A model generated the notes under the pieces. The model saw only the letters and a program-made list of their open reading frames with translations. It did no database searches and was not told the DNA's origin. The translations under genes were made by a program, and so were the position numbers. This document shows, piece by piece, positions 34,861 to 44,266 of a DNA stretch of 64,000 nt. This DNA is from JAJZQZ01 sp963790415. Lineage in GTDB: Bacteria; Actinomycetota; Thermoleophilia; RBG-16-64-13. The stretch covers positions 35,464-99,463 of the forward strand of contig CAWBOK010000004.1 in the NCBI GenBank assembly GCA_963790415.1, given 5' to 3'. Within the stretch, counting starts at the first letter, position 1, and every line of letters starts with the position of its first letter.

Positions 34861-37540
34861 GGAGGTGCCTCCTTTCCAGGCGCACCGCACAACGCCCCGT
34901 AGCGGGTGTCTTGGACTGCGCGTCCAGAGCCGCGGAAAACAGATAGTTGACCGGACTATCGGGGAACGACAGTGGAGCGAAGAGCATGCCCGTGGGCAGC
35001 CCGTCACTCACTTTGACGACGGCCTGTATCGCCCCAGCCGCCGAGACCACGCCGACTTCGTCGCCGTCGCCGATGCCCAGCCGATGGGCGTCGGCCTCGT
35101 TGACCTCCAGGAAGGAACTCGGTAGGAACGCGTGCAGGCGCGGAGAGTGGGAGGTTCGGGAGCCGGTGCCGAAGTGGAAGAGCGCGCTCCCGGTGAGCAA
35201 GGTCAGCGGGTAGTCGTCGCTCGGCTCGTCCACCGGGCTGTAGTCGACCCCGGAGAAGCGGCCGAAGCCGCTGGGGAACACCCGCTCGTACAGGCGACGC
35301 CTCGACCACGGTGCGTCGTCTCGGCCGATCGCTGCTCCACGCGCCGCTTCGCGTTCCTTGCCCATCCCGTCGTAGAAGAAGACGAGCTCCTCGATCTCGT
35401 CGGCGACTTCCTGCAGAGACGCGTAGGGGAAGGGGGAGCCCATCGCCGCGGCCAGGTCAATGATGATCTGCCAGTCGGGGCGGCTGTCGCCGGGGGGTTC
35501 GACGGCCTTCCGCACTGCCTGTGCGCGTCCCTCGAAGTTCGTGAAGGTCCCCTCCTTCTCCGCGAAGCTGGAAGCAGGCAGGACCACCGTCGCCAGGCGA
35601 GCGGTCTCGGTGAGGAAGATGTCCTGCACCAGGAGGAAGTCGAGCGAGGTCAGCGCGCTTCGCACGGACGAGGGGTCAGGGAAACTCGAGACGGGGTTCT
35701 CCCCGACGATGTACATACCCTTGATGCTACCGGCCGCCGCCCCGGCGATCATCTCCACGGCGGTGAGTCCTGCACCGGCGGGCAGCTCCACACCCCAGCG
35801 CTCCTCGAACTTCCGCCGCCCTTCCCCGTCGGGCACGCAGCAGTAGCCGGGGAGGAAGTCGGGCACCGCTCCCATGTCGCAGGCGCCCAGGGCGTTGCTC
35901 CCGGCCTGCAGCGCGAAGAGTCCGGCCCCCTTCCGCTCGAGGTTCCCCGTCAGCAACGCCAGATTCGCCAAGGCCTTCACGGTCTCCGTCGCCTGCGCGG
36001 AACGCGTGATGCCGTTGCCGAAGACGATGGCCGCCCCGCTCGCTCCGGCGAAGACCCGGGCGGCTCGGCGCACCTCCTCGAAGGGCACGCCGGTGACCTG
36101 CTCGACGTAGTCGGACGTGTAGGATGCGAGGCTCCGGCCGAGCTCCTCGAAGCCATCCGTTCGCCTGGCTACGAACTCCTGGTCCAGGAGATCCTCGTCC
36201 ACGACCACCTTCGCGAGGCCGTTCAGCAGAGCCACGTCGGTCCCCGGTCTTGGACGAAGCCAGAGATGGGCGAACCTGGAGAGGCCGGTCTTCCGCGGGT
36301 CGAATAGAAGCAGCCGAGCCCCACGACGAGTGACGGCCCGCTTCACCGCGTAGCCGACGGCGGGTGCCGATGAGGCGAGATCCGCCCCGACCACGAGTAT
36401 CACCTCGGCGGCCTCGATGTCGCTCAGCGTGCCGATCGTACTCGGGTAGCCGACGGTCGCACCCAGCCCCGTGCAGCCGGCGGCTCCGTACAGTCGGGAG
36501 CCGTTGTCGATGGTGGGGGTGCCCAGCACGCATCGCGCGAACCGCTGCAGCAGGTAGTTCTCTTCGTTGGTGCACGTGGAGGAGCCCATCACGGCCAGGC
36601 TCTCGGGGCCGTCGTTGGTCTTCAGGCGCGTGAACGACTGAGCGATCAACTCCAGAGCCTCGTCCCAGGATGCAGGCTCGAGGCCTTCTTCACCTCGGAT
36701 GAGTGGTGTGGTCAGCCTCTCGGGACTATGGACGAAGTCGCAGCCGTAGGATCCGCGCACGCAGAGCGTTCCCCGGTTCACCGGACCGCCGTCGCCCGGT
36801 CTGGCGCGTATGATCCTCCCGTTCTTGACCTCGAGCGCGACGCTGCACCCGCAGCCGCAGAAGGGGCAGGTGGTCAAGACGGTGGTGGCCGTCGTACCGA
36901 CGCCCAAGGTGTCCCGCTCCATGAGGGCGCCGGTGGGGCACATCGCGACGCAGGATCCACAGAAGGTGCACTCCGACCCCTCCAGCGCCACATCGCCCAA
37001 CGTCGCCGGCCGGGCGACGAATCCCCGGTCGATGTAGTCGATCGCACCCTCGACCACGAGCTCCTGGTCAGCGCGAATACATCTGCCGCAGAGGATGCAC
37101 TTGCTCATATCCCGCACGATGAAGGGGTTGAGGTCTACGATAGCCCCGCCTTGGGGGATCTTCTCGAAGCTCAGGGCTCCGATCCCCATGGCCGACGCTA
37201 TCTGATGCAGATCGCAGCGATTGCCTTTGTCGCAGACCATGCAGGTGTCGGGGTGACTGGCCAGCAGGAGCTCGACGATGGCTTTGCGCCGCTCAACGAC
37301 GCGGGGGGAGTGCGTGTTGATGAGCATCCCCGCCTGGATGGGAGCCACGCAGGAGACCAGCAAGGCCCCCGAGAGCTCATCCTCGACCAGGCAAAGGCGG
37401 CATGCCCCCGTGGGGGAAAGGTAAGGGTGGTGACAGAGCGTGGGGATATGGACCCCCGATTCCTGGGCCATGTCCAGGACGGTCATCCCTTGATGACCGG
37501 TCACCTCGCGCCCGTCCATTGTGATGGTCACCGTCTCCAC
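34853..37540 (-). CDS. FdhA/NuoG-like molybdopterin-fold iron-sulfur subunit lacking FDH active-site residues
   Basis: The 895-residue protein begins at GTG with GGGAGG six bases before. Cys36/47/50/64 form a NuoG-type [2Fe-2S] site, and His96, Cys100/103/109 the His-ligated [4Fe-4S] site. Two ferredoxin clusters (CILCGRC, CTFCGSCVAMC) and Cys225/228/232/260 beside the pterin fold follow. It is laid out like NAD-dependent formate dehydrogenase alpha subunits, but the Sec/Cys-His pair is Tyr351-Gly352 (GSRLYGAAGC, codon 36488-36490). The active-site Lys is Arg262 (CVRGSYG), and LRGQNN before GACDMG reads LQAGSN, losing the Arg. It is therefore unlikely to oxidise formate and may only conduct electrons or bind another substrate. 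It heads the NuoE, NuoF-GltD, MetV, MetF series. Confidence 0.85.
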   Translation of the reverse strand: METVTITMDGREVTGHQGMTVLDMAQESGVHIPTLCHHPYLSPTGACRLCLVEDELSGALLVSCVAPIQAGMLINTHSPRVVERRKAIVELLLASHPDTCMVCDKGNRCDLHQIASAMGIGALSFEKIPQGGAIVDLNPFIVRDMSKCILCGRCIRADQELVVEGAIDYIDRGFVARPATLGDVALEGSECTFCGSCVAMCPTGALMERDTLGVGTTATTVLTTCPFCGCGCSVALEVKNGRIIRARPGDGGPVNRGTLCVRGSYGCDFVHSPERLTTPLIRGEEGLEPASWDEALELIAQSFTRLKTNDGPESLAVMGSSTCTNEENYLLQRFARCVLGTPTIDNGSRLYGAAGCTGLGATVGYPSTIGTLSDIEAAEVILVVGADLASSAPAVGYAVKRAVTRRGARLLLFDPRKTGLSRFAHLWLRPRPGTDVALLNGLAKVVVDEDLLDQEFVARRTDGFEELGRSLASYTSDYVEQVTGVPFEEVRRAARVFAGASGAAIVFGNGITRSAQATETVKALANLALLTGNLERKGAGLFALQAGSNALGACDMGAVPDFLPGYCCVPDGEGRRKFEERWGVELPAGAGLTAVEMIAGAAAGSIKGMYIVGENPVSSFPDPSSVRSALTSLDFLLVQDIFLTETARLATVVLPASSFAEKEGTFTNFEGRAQAVRKAVEPPGDSRPDWQIIIDLAAAMGSPFPYASLQEVADEIEELVFFYDGMGKEREAARGAAIGRDDAPWSRRRLYERVFPSGFGRFSGVDYSPVDEPSDDYPLTLLTGSALFHFGTGSRTSHSPRLHAFLPSSFLEVNEADAHRLGIGDGDEVGVVSAAGAIQAVVKVSDGLPTGMLFAPLSFPDSPVNYLFSAALDAQSKTPATGRCAVRLERRHLHD

Positions 37541-37633
37541 TGACGACCTCCCACTGTATCGGCCGCGGCCCGCTCCTCAGGTGCCGCCCCGGAGTCGCAG
37601 TGCGCTCCGAGGCGGCAGCCCTGTGCGCCAGAG

Positions 37634-38398
37634 TCAAGAGACCTGAGCAGCCGACCTGATCGCCCCCACCAGTTCGCCGCTGGCATCCTTCTTGGGGATC
37701 AGGCACCACGCGCCCGCCTCTTTGCTCGCCTGGACGTTCTCCTCGTCGTCGTACTGGGTGAGCATGAGGACCTTGGCATGGTGAGGCGCATGGCAGATCG
37801 CCCGCGTGGCCTCGAGTCCGTTCATCTCGGGCATCAGGAGGTCCATCAAGATGATATCCGGGTCGAGTTCCGCCATCTTCTGCAGGGCGACCCTGCCGTT
37901 GTCGGCCTGGCCGACCACCTGCATGTCCCGCTGCAGGCTCAGCACCGCGCAGATTCCGTCCCGGACCAGAGCGTGGTCATCGACCACCAGCACCTTCACC
38001 TTGTGGGTGACCGTGTCCAAGAGCTTCTCGATCCGCGGAAGCAACGCGACCGGGTCGACGGGCTTCACGAGGTAGTCCTGGGCCTCGAGCCGCCGGCCTT
38101 CGTCCCGACACCAGCCGTTCAGCAGCTGCTTCTCCATCGGAGCGTCGATCACGATGACGGGCAACGCGGTGAAGGGGACGGTCCGGCGGATCCACTTGAG
38201 CAGCGTACAGGCCTCCCCGCGAGGTGTGATCGTGCCCAGAAGCACAAGATCGGGCAGGTCCGCGTACATGGCCTCCTGGGCGACAGCCCGGTTGCTCGCG
38301 GACCTCATGTTGTAGCCGTTGGCCAGCAGCGTCTCCGCGAACGATGCTCGGAACGAGGATTCATTGTCAACAACTAGGATTGTGGGCCTGCCGCTCAT
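37634..38398 (-). CDS. Two-receiver response-regulator protein without DNA-binding domain
   Basis: The 254-residue protein has two receiver domains. In the first (residues 1-125) the phospho-acceptor position is Gly (DLVLLGTITPRGE), so it is a pseudo-receiver, though DYLVKPVDP keeps the Lys. The second (about 133-250) is a NarL-type receiver with Asp in DIILMDLLMPEMNG and IPKKDASGELVGA. No helix-turn-helix follows. It probably acts by protein contact, perhaps as a phosphate sink or by modulating the NarL regulator upstream. It lies 93 bases before the FdhA-like gene on the same strand. Confidence 0.85.
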   Translation of the reverse strand: MSGRPTILVVDNESSFRASFAETLLANGYNMRSASNRAVAQEAMYADLPDLVLLGTITPRGEACTLLKWIRRTVPFTALPVIVIDAPMEKQLLNGWCRDEGRRLEAQDYLVKPVDPVALLPRIEKLLDTVTHKVKVLVVDDHALVRDGICAVLSLQRDMQVVGQADNGRVALQKMAELDPDIILMDLLMPEMNGLEATRAICHAPHHAKVLMLTQYDDEENVQASKEAGAWCLIPKKDASGELVGAIRSAAQVS

Positions 38399-38575
38399 GG
38401 TCCTTCCTTTCGGTAGCGGGCGGGCGATTCTGAGTCGTCGGGTCTTCTAGGGTCACGAGGTGCACAACCCACGTGCGCCACGATCCAAGTGTAGACCGTC
38501 CAGGAACTTCTGCCAGAGGTGTTCCCCTTGGGCGATTCCAGGGGAACCCTTGACTCCCGCCGGGATCTCCCCCTC

Positions 38576-39235
38576 TTAGACGGAGATGATCCCCTTGCGC
38601 AGGGCGTACTTCACCAAGCCGATCCGATCGTGGACCCCGAGTTTGGCCATCAGACTGCAGCGGTGTCCCTCCACCGTCTTGCTGCTGACCACCAGCATGT
38701 CCGCTATCTCTTGCGTGGTGTAGCCTTCAGCGACCAGCCTGAGGATCTCCCTCTCCCGCTCGGTCAGCTGGTGGTAGGGGTCCTCCGCGTGTCGGTGCTC
38801 GGCGTGTTGGAACTCCTCGACCAGGAGCCGCGCGGCGGTGGGAGAAAGGAAGGATTCCCCGCTGGACACCGAGCGCACGCCGGCAGCCAGTTCCGAAGAG
38901 GCGGCGGTCTTTTCGATGAAGCCCTGAACGCCGGCATCGAAAGCGTCCAGCACGTGCTCCCGATCCTCGAACTGCGACACGATGACCACCTTCGTCCCCG
39001 GGTATCTCTCGTGGATCCTCCGGGCCGCCTCGAGCCCGTCCATGACCGGCATGCCGATGTCCATGAGCACGACATCGGGCGAGAGTTCTCTCACCCTTTG
39101 GAGGGCCTCCCGCCCGTTGCCCGCCTCACCGACGACCTCCATGTCCGGCGTGAGCGCCAGCAACGCGCAGATGCCGTCGCGGAAGAGCGTATGGTCATCG
39201 ACTACGAGTACTCGGATCTTGTGCATCATCGACAC
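38576..39235 (-). CDS. NarL/FixJ-family response regulator
   Basis: The 219-residue protein has a receiver domain (KIRVLVVDDHTLFRDG, Asp in DVVLMDIGMPVMDG, Lys in FIEKTAASS). A LuxR helix-turn-helix follows (LTEREREILRLVAEGYTTQE, then IADMLVVSSKTVEGHRCSL). The start is the GTG overlapping the kinase gene by 41 bases, or one of two ATG codons six and nine bases later. It forms a two-component pair with that kinase and is the best candidate to control the FdhA-like/NuoEF/MetVF operon downstream. Confidence 0.9.
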   Translation of the reverse strand: MSMMHKIRVLVVDDHTLFRDGICALLALTPDMEVVGEAGNGREALQRVRELSPDVVLMDIGMPVMDGLEAARRIHERYPGTKVVIVSQFEDREHVLDAFDAGVQGFIEKTAASSELAAGVRSVSSGESFLSPTAARLLVEEFQHAEHRHAEDPYHQLTEREREILRLVAEGYTTQEIADMLVVSSKTVEGHRCSLMAKLGVHDRIGLVKYALRKGIISV

Positions 39236-40595
39236 CGCCGATAGGGACCATCGCGACCACCGTCGTGCCCGTGCCTGCAGCCGAATCGACCACGAACCTG
39301 CCGCCCAGAAGGCTGACCCTTTCCCTCATCGCGTACAGCCCTCGTCCGCGACCGGTGTCCTCGATCCCGGTGATCCCGGAGACGTCGAATCCCTGACCGT
39401 CGTCGCGTATGCGGAGCGTCATCTGGTCGGGCGCACATTCCAGCGCGATGGCCACCGTCTTGGCGTTCGCGTGTCGCACGATGTTCGTGATGGCTCCCTG
39501 GGCAAAACGGAACAGCGCCACCTCGACCTCTGGAGGAAGGAGCGGAAACGGCCCTGTAGCTTCCACCGACAACTCTATGCCCTGCGGCTGCAGGCTGTCC
39601 TGGGCGAAGCGACGGATGGCGGGCACGAGGCCGACGGAATCGAGGAGCGCAGGCCGCAGGTCGTTGATGACGCGGCTCAACTCGCGGGCTATCTGCCCCG
39701 CCATGGACTCGACTTTCCTCACCCGCTCGATGAAATCCGGACTGTGGCCCGACATCTCGGCCAGCTCCAAGAGCGCCCGCAGATGGAGCGCCAGGGCGGA
39801 CATCGACTGGCTGGTCTCGTCGTGCAACTCCCGAGCGATCCTCCTGCGCTCTTCCTCCTGAGCCAAGAGGAAGTGACGCGCCAGCCTCTGATAGGTCTCC
39901 CTGCCCTTTCGCAGTTGCTCGTAGACCTCGGCTCGTTCGATGGCGATCCCCATCTGGTCTCCGATGGAGTAGAGCACGTAGATATCGTCCCTGCCGAAGT
40001 GATGGGGGATTCGGCTGGCAACATTGATCGCCCCGAAGATCCTGTGGCCCGCACGGAGGGGGATGCTGACGAACGCCTTCAGTCCCTCTGTGGTGACGAG
40101 GTCGTCCTTGGTCGCGACGGGGTCTTTCGAGATGTCTTCCAGGAGGACGGCTCTGCCTGTGTCCACCACCTTGCCCGCGATCCCGTCGCCGATCTTGAGG
40201 GTCGTCTCCTCCACGTCGGCGAGGGAGAGACCATGCGCGATGCGGTAGTGTAGGGTCTGGGTCTCTTCGTCCAGCAGGAGGATCCCGCCGAACGCTCCCC
40301 GCATCAGATCGAAGACACTGTCGAGTCCCACCCTCAGGATGGCGTCCAGGTCCGACAGGCCGCACAACGCCGCGGATACTCGACTCAGCGCCCGCAGCTG
40401 GGCAGACCCGAGTGACGCTTCTCTGCTTTCCGCGGCCGGCGCGGCCGGGTCAGACTCGGAAACCTCGACGGAGAGAGCTCTGTCAGGTGTTTCCGTGGCG
40501 GCTCCCGTATCGATGTCGGGCGCTGGCTCTGAGCCGCATGTCCCCGCGAACCCCCCGCGTTCAGCGAGACTCCTGCGGAGTCGCACTACCCGCAT
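39195..40595 (-). CDS. Soluble GAF-domain histidine kinase (NarX/DegS type)
   Basis: The 466-residue protein has no membrane helix. Residues about 70-230 form a GAF domain (LDAILRVGLDSVFDLMRGAF, KIGDGIAGKVVDTGR). The HisKA_3 H-box is IARELHDETSQSMSALALHL, and an HATPase domain with IVRHANAKTV and RDDGQGFD follows. A cytoplasmic signal such as redox state or a small ligand is likely. No Cys pair or obvious heme site is visible in the GAF part. It is first in the regulatory trio upstream of the redox operon. Confidence 0.88.
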   Translation of the reverse strand: MRVVRLRRSLAERGGFAGTCGSEPAPDIDTGAATETPDRALSVEVSESDPAAPAAESREASLGSAQLRALSRVSAALCGLSDLDAILRVGLDSVFDLMRGAFGGILLLDEETQTLHYRIAHGLSLADVEETTLKIGDGIAGKVVDTGRAVLLEDISKDPVATKDDLVTTEGLKAFVSIPLRAGHRIFGAINVASRIPHHFGRDDIYVLYSIGDQMGIAIERAEVYEQLRKGRETYQRLARHFLLAQEEERRRIARELHDETSQSMSALALHLRALLELAEMSGHSPDFIERVRKVESMAGQIARELSRVINDLRPALLDSVGLVPAIRRFAQDSLQPQGIELSVEATGPFPLLPPEVEVALFRFAQGAITNIVRHANAKTVAIALECAPDQMTLRIRDDGQGFDVSGITGIEDTGRGRGLYAMRERVSLLGGRFVVDSAAGTGTTVVAMVPIGGVDDAQDPSTRSR

Positions 40596-40695
40596 CGGCG
40601 TCGTGGGGACGTACTACTATCCAGCCTACTCCCGCGGGCGGCAGACCACAACACCGCCGGTCGAATTCTGACCAGTCTTCTCGCCCAACCCAGCC

Positions 40696-40890
40696 GTGCG
40701 ATACCTCCAGCCGCTACTCGAGCTTCCCGCGAATCTCCCCACTGGTTCGGTTCTCCGTCTTTCCGGGCTGCTGCTGGCTATTGCTTTCGTGCTCGTGGGC
40801 TGCGGGGGTGCGAGCGTGCGGCAGCGTTCACCCTCTTCCGCGCCGACTCAGACCGCCGCTCCTACCTCGTCGACCGGGGGGGAGACATGA
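40696..40890 (+). CDS. Small putative lipoprotein, possibly truncated
   Basis: The 64-residue product has a hydrophobic stretch LSGLLLAIAFVLVGC ending in a lipobox (LVGC) followed by a Ser/Thr/Pro-rich tail. The next 240 bases contain lipoprotein-like sequence in other frames (SEASRQSEPTHRESFEALYA) up to the ABC gene, so the gene may be a truncated or frameshifted remnant. No ribosome site is clear. Confidence 0.4.
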   Translation: MRYLQPLLELPANLPTGSVLRLSGLLLAIAFVLVGCGGASVRQRSPSSAPTQTAAPTSSTGGET

Positions 40891-41129
40891 GCGCCGCCGA
40901 TCCAGTAGGGGAAGCGTCAGGACGCGCTCTTTGACTTCCAGTATTCCCAGGAATAGTCTAAGGGTGTCCCGGCCTTCGCCCAGGAGCTCCGACCGCCGCC
41001 GCTTCTGAGGCGTCGCGTCAGTCCGAGCCGACGCACCGCGAGTCATTCGAGGCGCTCTACGCAGCGTGCATGGCGCGCAGCCACATCGTTCCTTGGATAC
41101 ACATGCCTCGTGCCGCGAAAGGAGTGCTC

Positions 41130-41804
41130 ATGTCACTCGTCCAGCTCCGGGGTCTACAAAAGACGTACAAGACCGGCAAGGTGGAGTTCGAGGCACTCAA
41201 GGGGGTCGATCTCGACATCGAAGAGGGCCAACTCGTGGCTATCGTGGGACCCTCGGGCTCAGGCAAATCGACGATGCTCAACATGATCACGGGTATCGAC
41301 CGACCCACCGGTGGCAGCGTCACGATCGCCGGCGATCGCATCGACCAGATGAAGGAAGACAAGCTCGCCGCGTGGCGGGGCGCCAACATCGGGATCGTCT
41401 TCCAGTTCTTCCAGCTCTTTCCCACGCTGACCGCGCTCGAGAACGTCATGCTCCCTATGGACTTCCTCCGGCGCGGGAGTGTCGCTGAGCGCAGGGAGCG
41501 AGCCCGGGAGCGACTGGAGCTCGTGGGGCTTGGCGACAAGGGAGACAACCTGCCGTCAGAGCTCTCCGGCGGTCAGCAACAGCGTGTCGCGATCGCCCGC
41601 GCGCTCGTCAACGAGCCCAAGGTCCTCATCGGAGACGAGCCCACCGGCAACCTGGACTCCAAGACCGAGGCCGCCATGTTCGAGCTGTTCGCGGAGCTCA
41701 ACAAACAGGGCACGACGGTCATCTACGTCACGCACAGCCCGGCCCTTGCCGCCAAAGCCCGTGTCCGGGTGGAGATGGTCGACGGACAACTCGTCCAGGC
41801 CTGA
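41130..41804 (+). CDS. MacB/LolD-type ABC transporter ATPase
   Basis: The 224-residue ATPase has Walker A GPSGSGKST, Q-loop IGIVFQFFQLFPTLT, signature LSGGQQQRVAIARAL, Walker B VLIGDEPTGNLDS and the switch His in VTHSPALA. AAAGGAG is before the ATG; upstream in-frame codons are remnant sequence. Such ATPases drive mechanotransmission permeases that export lipids, lipoproteins or drugs. The partner permease starts three bases downstream. Confidence 0.9.
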   Translation: MSLVQLRGLQKTYKTGKVEFEALKGVDLDIEEGQLVAIVGPSGSGKSTMLNMITGIDRPTGGSVTIAGDRIDQMKEDKLAAWRGANIGIVFQFFQLFPTLTALENVMLPMDFLRRGSVAERRERARERLELVGLGDKGDNLPSELSGGQQQRVAIARALVNEPKVLIGDEPTGNLDSKTEAAMFELFAELNKQGTTVIYVTHSPALAAKARVRVEMVDGQLVQA

Positions 41805-41806
41805 CT

Positions 41807-44203
41807 ATGTCGGCGCTGCTGAAGAAGTCGTGGAGGGACCTCTCCCGGCGCAAGGCGCGAACCATCTTCACCGTCATCACCGTCGCGCTCGGGGTAGTGG
41901 GCGTCGGGCTCTTCGCGATCATGCCTCTGGCGGACCGGGCGGTCCAGGGCGAGCTGGCAGTCGAGAAGATGCACAACATCGGGGTGCGCGTCATGGGCGT
42001 GCCGCTCACCGCCGAACAACTCAGCGACCTTGCGGCGTTGGACAACATCGACCGGATGTCCCCGCAGGCCGTGCTGCCGGTGACGATCAAGATAGGAGAT
42101 CGGCGCGAGAATGCGCTCCTGGTCGGCATCCCTGACTACCGCGACCAAGCGGTCGACGTGATCCGGATCACCTCCGGTGAGGTCCCCAAGGGTATGCAGG
42201 TCTTGACCGATCAGGGCAACACGGCAAACGCCGTGATCTCCCTGTCCGAGGGCGACTTGATCACCGTAGTAGATTCGAAGGGCGGCACGCACGATCTGGG
42301 CGTCAGCGGAGTCGGCAAGAACTTCATCCTGGGCGCGGCCACCCGAGGCGGAACGGCAGTCTTCTACACCAGTCTCGACGCCATACAGCAGGTCAGCGGC
42401 GGGAGTGGGTTCACGCACTTGAACTTCGCCCTTGCGGACGCCGATCCGGTCGCGATGAACAAGACCGTGGAGGTCATCCGCGACTACCTGGTGGCCAACA
42501 CGTCGATCGTGGCCTTCGATGACCTGGCCGACGTGCGCGAGAAGGGCTTCTGGGAGGGTCGGGAGATCTTCTCGCAGATCATGAGCTTCATGGCGATACT
42601 GGCGTTCATGATCCTGTTCGTGAGCCTCTTCCTCATTGCCAACACCATGAACACCATCGTCTCCGAACAGACCCGAGAGATCGCGATGATGAAGGCGATC
42701 GGTGCGACGCGGGGCACGGTGTTCCGCTCATTCCTGACTACTTCTGCGCTGGTCGGCCTCCTTGGAGCGGGCATCGGCGCGGGGCTCGGGATCCTCGTAG
42801 CGAGTGTGGTCGAACGCACCTTCATGAAGCAGAGCTTCGGGTTCGCCGCGCCGTTCGACGTGCACTGGCCGACCGTCGGCATCAGCCTGGCTGTAGGCGT
42901 GGGGGTCGTCGTCTTGGCGTCGTTGCCGGCGCTCTTCCGGACGCTCCGCGTCTCCGTCGTGGAAGGCCTGGCGAGTCACGGCATCTCGGCGGACTACGGC
43001 CGCTCCTTCCTCGAACGCAGCCTCATGGGCATCCGCGGCATCCCCCGAGTGGTCCAGATGGGCATCCGCAATGCGTTCCGCCGCAAAGGAAGGAGCATCT
43101 CGACGATCCTGCAGGTCGCCTTCGCGGTCGCCATCGTGATCGCCATGCTCAACGGGGGCGACGGGTTCATCGACATGACGGTCCGCGCCTACGACCCCTG
43201 GACCTGGGACGTGCGGACAACCGTAGCAGACAACCCGAGCGACCCCATGACCGTCGACAAGGCCGCCCGCATCGAGGGCGTCGAAGGGGTGAAGTCGGTC
43301 GAGCCGCTCTACCGTACCCTCGCCAAGATCAACGACCGCACCGTGCCCCTGTACGGCTACGTGCAGGACACACGCGCGCTCGACAATAACGCGACGCTTG
43401 TGAAGAACGGTCAGGGTCGTTGGTGGACTCCGGACGAAGCCGCGGCGGCCGAGCGCGTCGTGGTCGTCGGCGATGCGCTGTCCCGATTCGAGGACATCGC
43501 ACTGGGTGACAGCATCGAGCTGATGACGGCCACAGGCGTTCACACGTTCGAGGTCATCGGCATTGACGCCGCTTTCACGGAGAGCGGCCTGTTCGCCTAC
43601 GCTCCCCTGGAGGCGGTACAGGCGATGCTGCAGAAGGGCGACGGGGTCAACGGCTTCTTCATACACACCGACGCAAGCAACCATGACGAGATCGATGCCA
43701 CAGCCCTCCGGGTCTCCCAGGCGCTGGAGGATCTCGGGTATCGAACCGACAACACAATCAACTACGTGGCAGCCGCCCAGAACGTCGCCCAGAACCAGGG
43801 GCTCGCGACGATGTTCCTGATGGTGAGCTTCATCGTGGTGCTCATCGTGCTCATCGGGCTCATGAGCACGCTCGTGATGAACATCCTGGACCGAACCACC
43901 GAGGTCGGGATGCTCCGGTGCATCGGAGCCCAGTCCAAGGACGTACGACGTGTCTTCTCATCAGAAGGGCTCTTCCTGGCGTTCCTGGGGTGGATCCTCG
44001 GCCTTCCGCTGGGCTATGTCGTGTACCAGATCCTCGTCGCCGGCTTCGCGATAGGGATGAAGCTCACTATGCCGAACAAGTACGCCTTGATCTACGTGGG
44101 CTGGTCCCTAGTGTTCGCCCTGGTGGGCACTGTGATAGTCATCTTCTTTCCGCTCAGGCGGGCGGCGAACATGAAGCCCGGCGACGCACTCAGGTACGAA
44201 TAG
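41807..44203 (+). CDS. FtsX/MacB-like ABC permease with duplicated core
   Basis: The 798-residue protein has an N-terminal helix, a large extracytoplasmic MacB_PCD-type domain, and a first FtsX helix bundle (about 260-400). A second large domain and a second FtsX bundle at the end follow (VVLIVLIGLMSTLVMNILDR, EGLFLAFLGWILGLPLGYVV). It ends in the usual DALRYE. The EIAMMKAIGATRGTVF and EVGMLRCIGAQSKDV elements mark the two ATPase-coupling regions. Two FtsX halves in one chain suggest it works without a second permease. Substrate unknown. Confidence 0.87.
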   Translation: MSALLKKSWRDLSRRKARTIFTVITVALGVVGVGLFAIMPLADRAVQGELAVEKMHNIGVRVMGVPLTAEQLSDLAALDNIDRMSPQAVLPVTIKIGDRRENALLVGIPDYRDQAVDVIRITSGEVPKGMQVLTDQGNTANAVISLSEGDLITVVDSKGGTHDLGVSGVGKNFILGAATRGGTAVFYTSLDAIQQVSGGSGFTHLNFALADADPVAMNKTVEVIRDYLVANTSIVAFDDLADVREKGFWEGREIFSQIMSFMAILAFMILFVSLFLIANTMNTIVSEQTREIAMMKAIGATRGTVFRSFLTTSALVGLLGAGIGAGLGILVASVVERTFMKQSFGFAAPFDVHWPTVGISLAVGVGVVVLASLPALFRTLRVSVVEGLASHGISADYGRSFLERSLMGIRGIPRVVQMGIRNAFRRKGRSISTILQVAFAVAIVIAMLNGGDGFIDMTVRAYDPWTWDVRTTVADNPSDPMTVDKAARIEGVEGVKSVEPLYRTLAKINDRTVPLYGYVQDTRALDNNATLVKNGQGRWWTPDEAAAAERVVVVGDALSRFEDIALGDSIELMTATGVHTFEVIGIDAAFTESGLFAYAPLEAVQAMLQKGDGVNGFFIHTDASNHDEIDATALRVSQALEDLGYRTDNTINYVAAAQNVAQNQGLATMFLMVSFIVVLIVLIGLMSTLVMNILDRTTEVGMLRCIGAQSKDVRRVFSSEGLFLAFLGWILGLPLGYVVYQILVAGFAIGMKLTMPNKYALIYVGWSLVFALVGTVIVIFFPLRRAANMKPGDALRYE

Positions 44204-44266
44204 ATCTCCAAGGCCGCATCGACGCCGGTCACTAAAAGGGGGTCCCGCGCACGGCGCTTCTGCCGA

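Noticed and set aside
34853..37540. Annotation as NAD-dependent formate dehydrogenase
   Set aside because: The Sec/Cys, His and Arg of the formate site are replaced; only the scaffold and clusters are shared.
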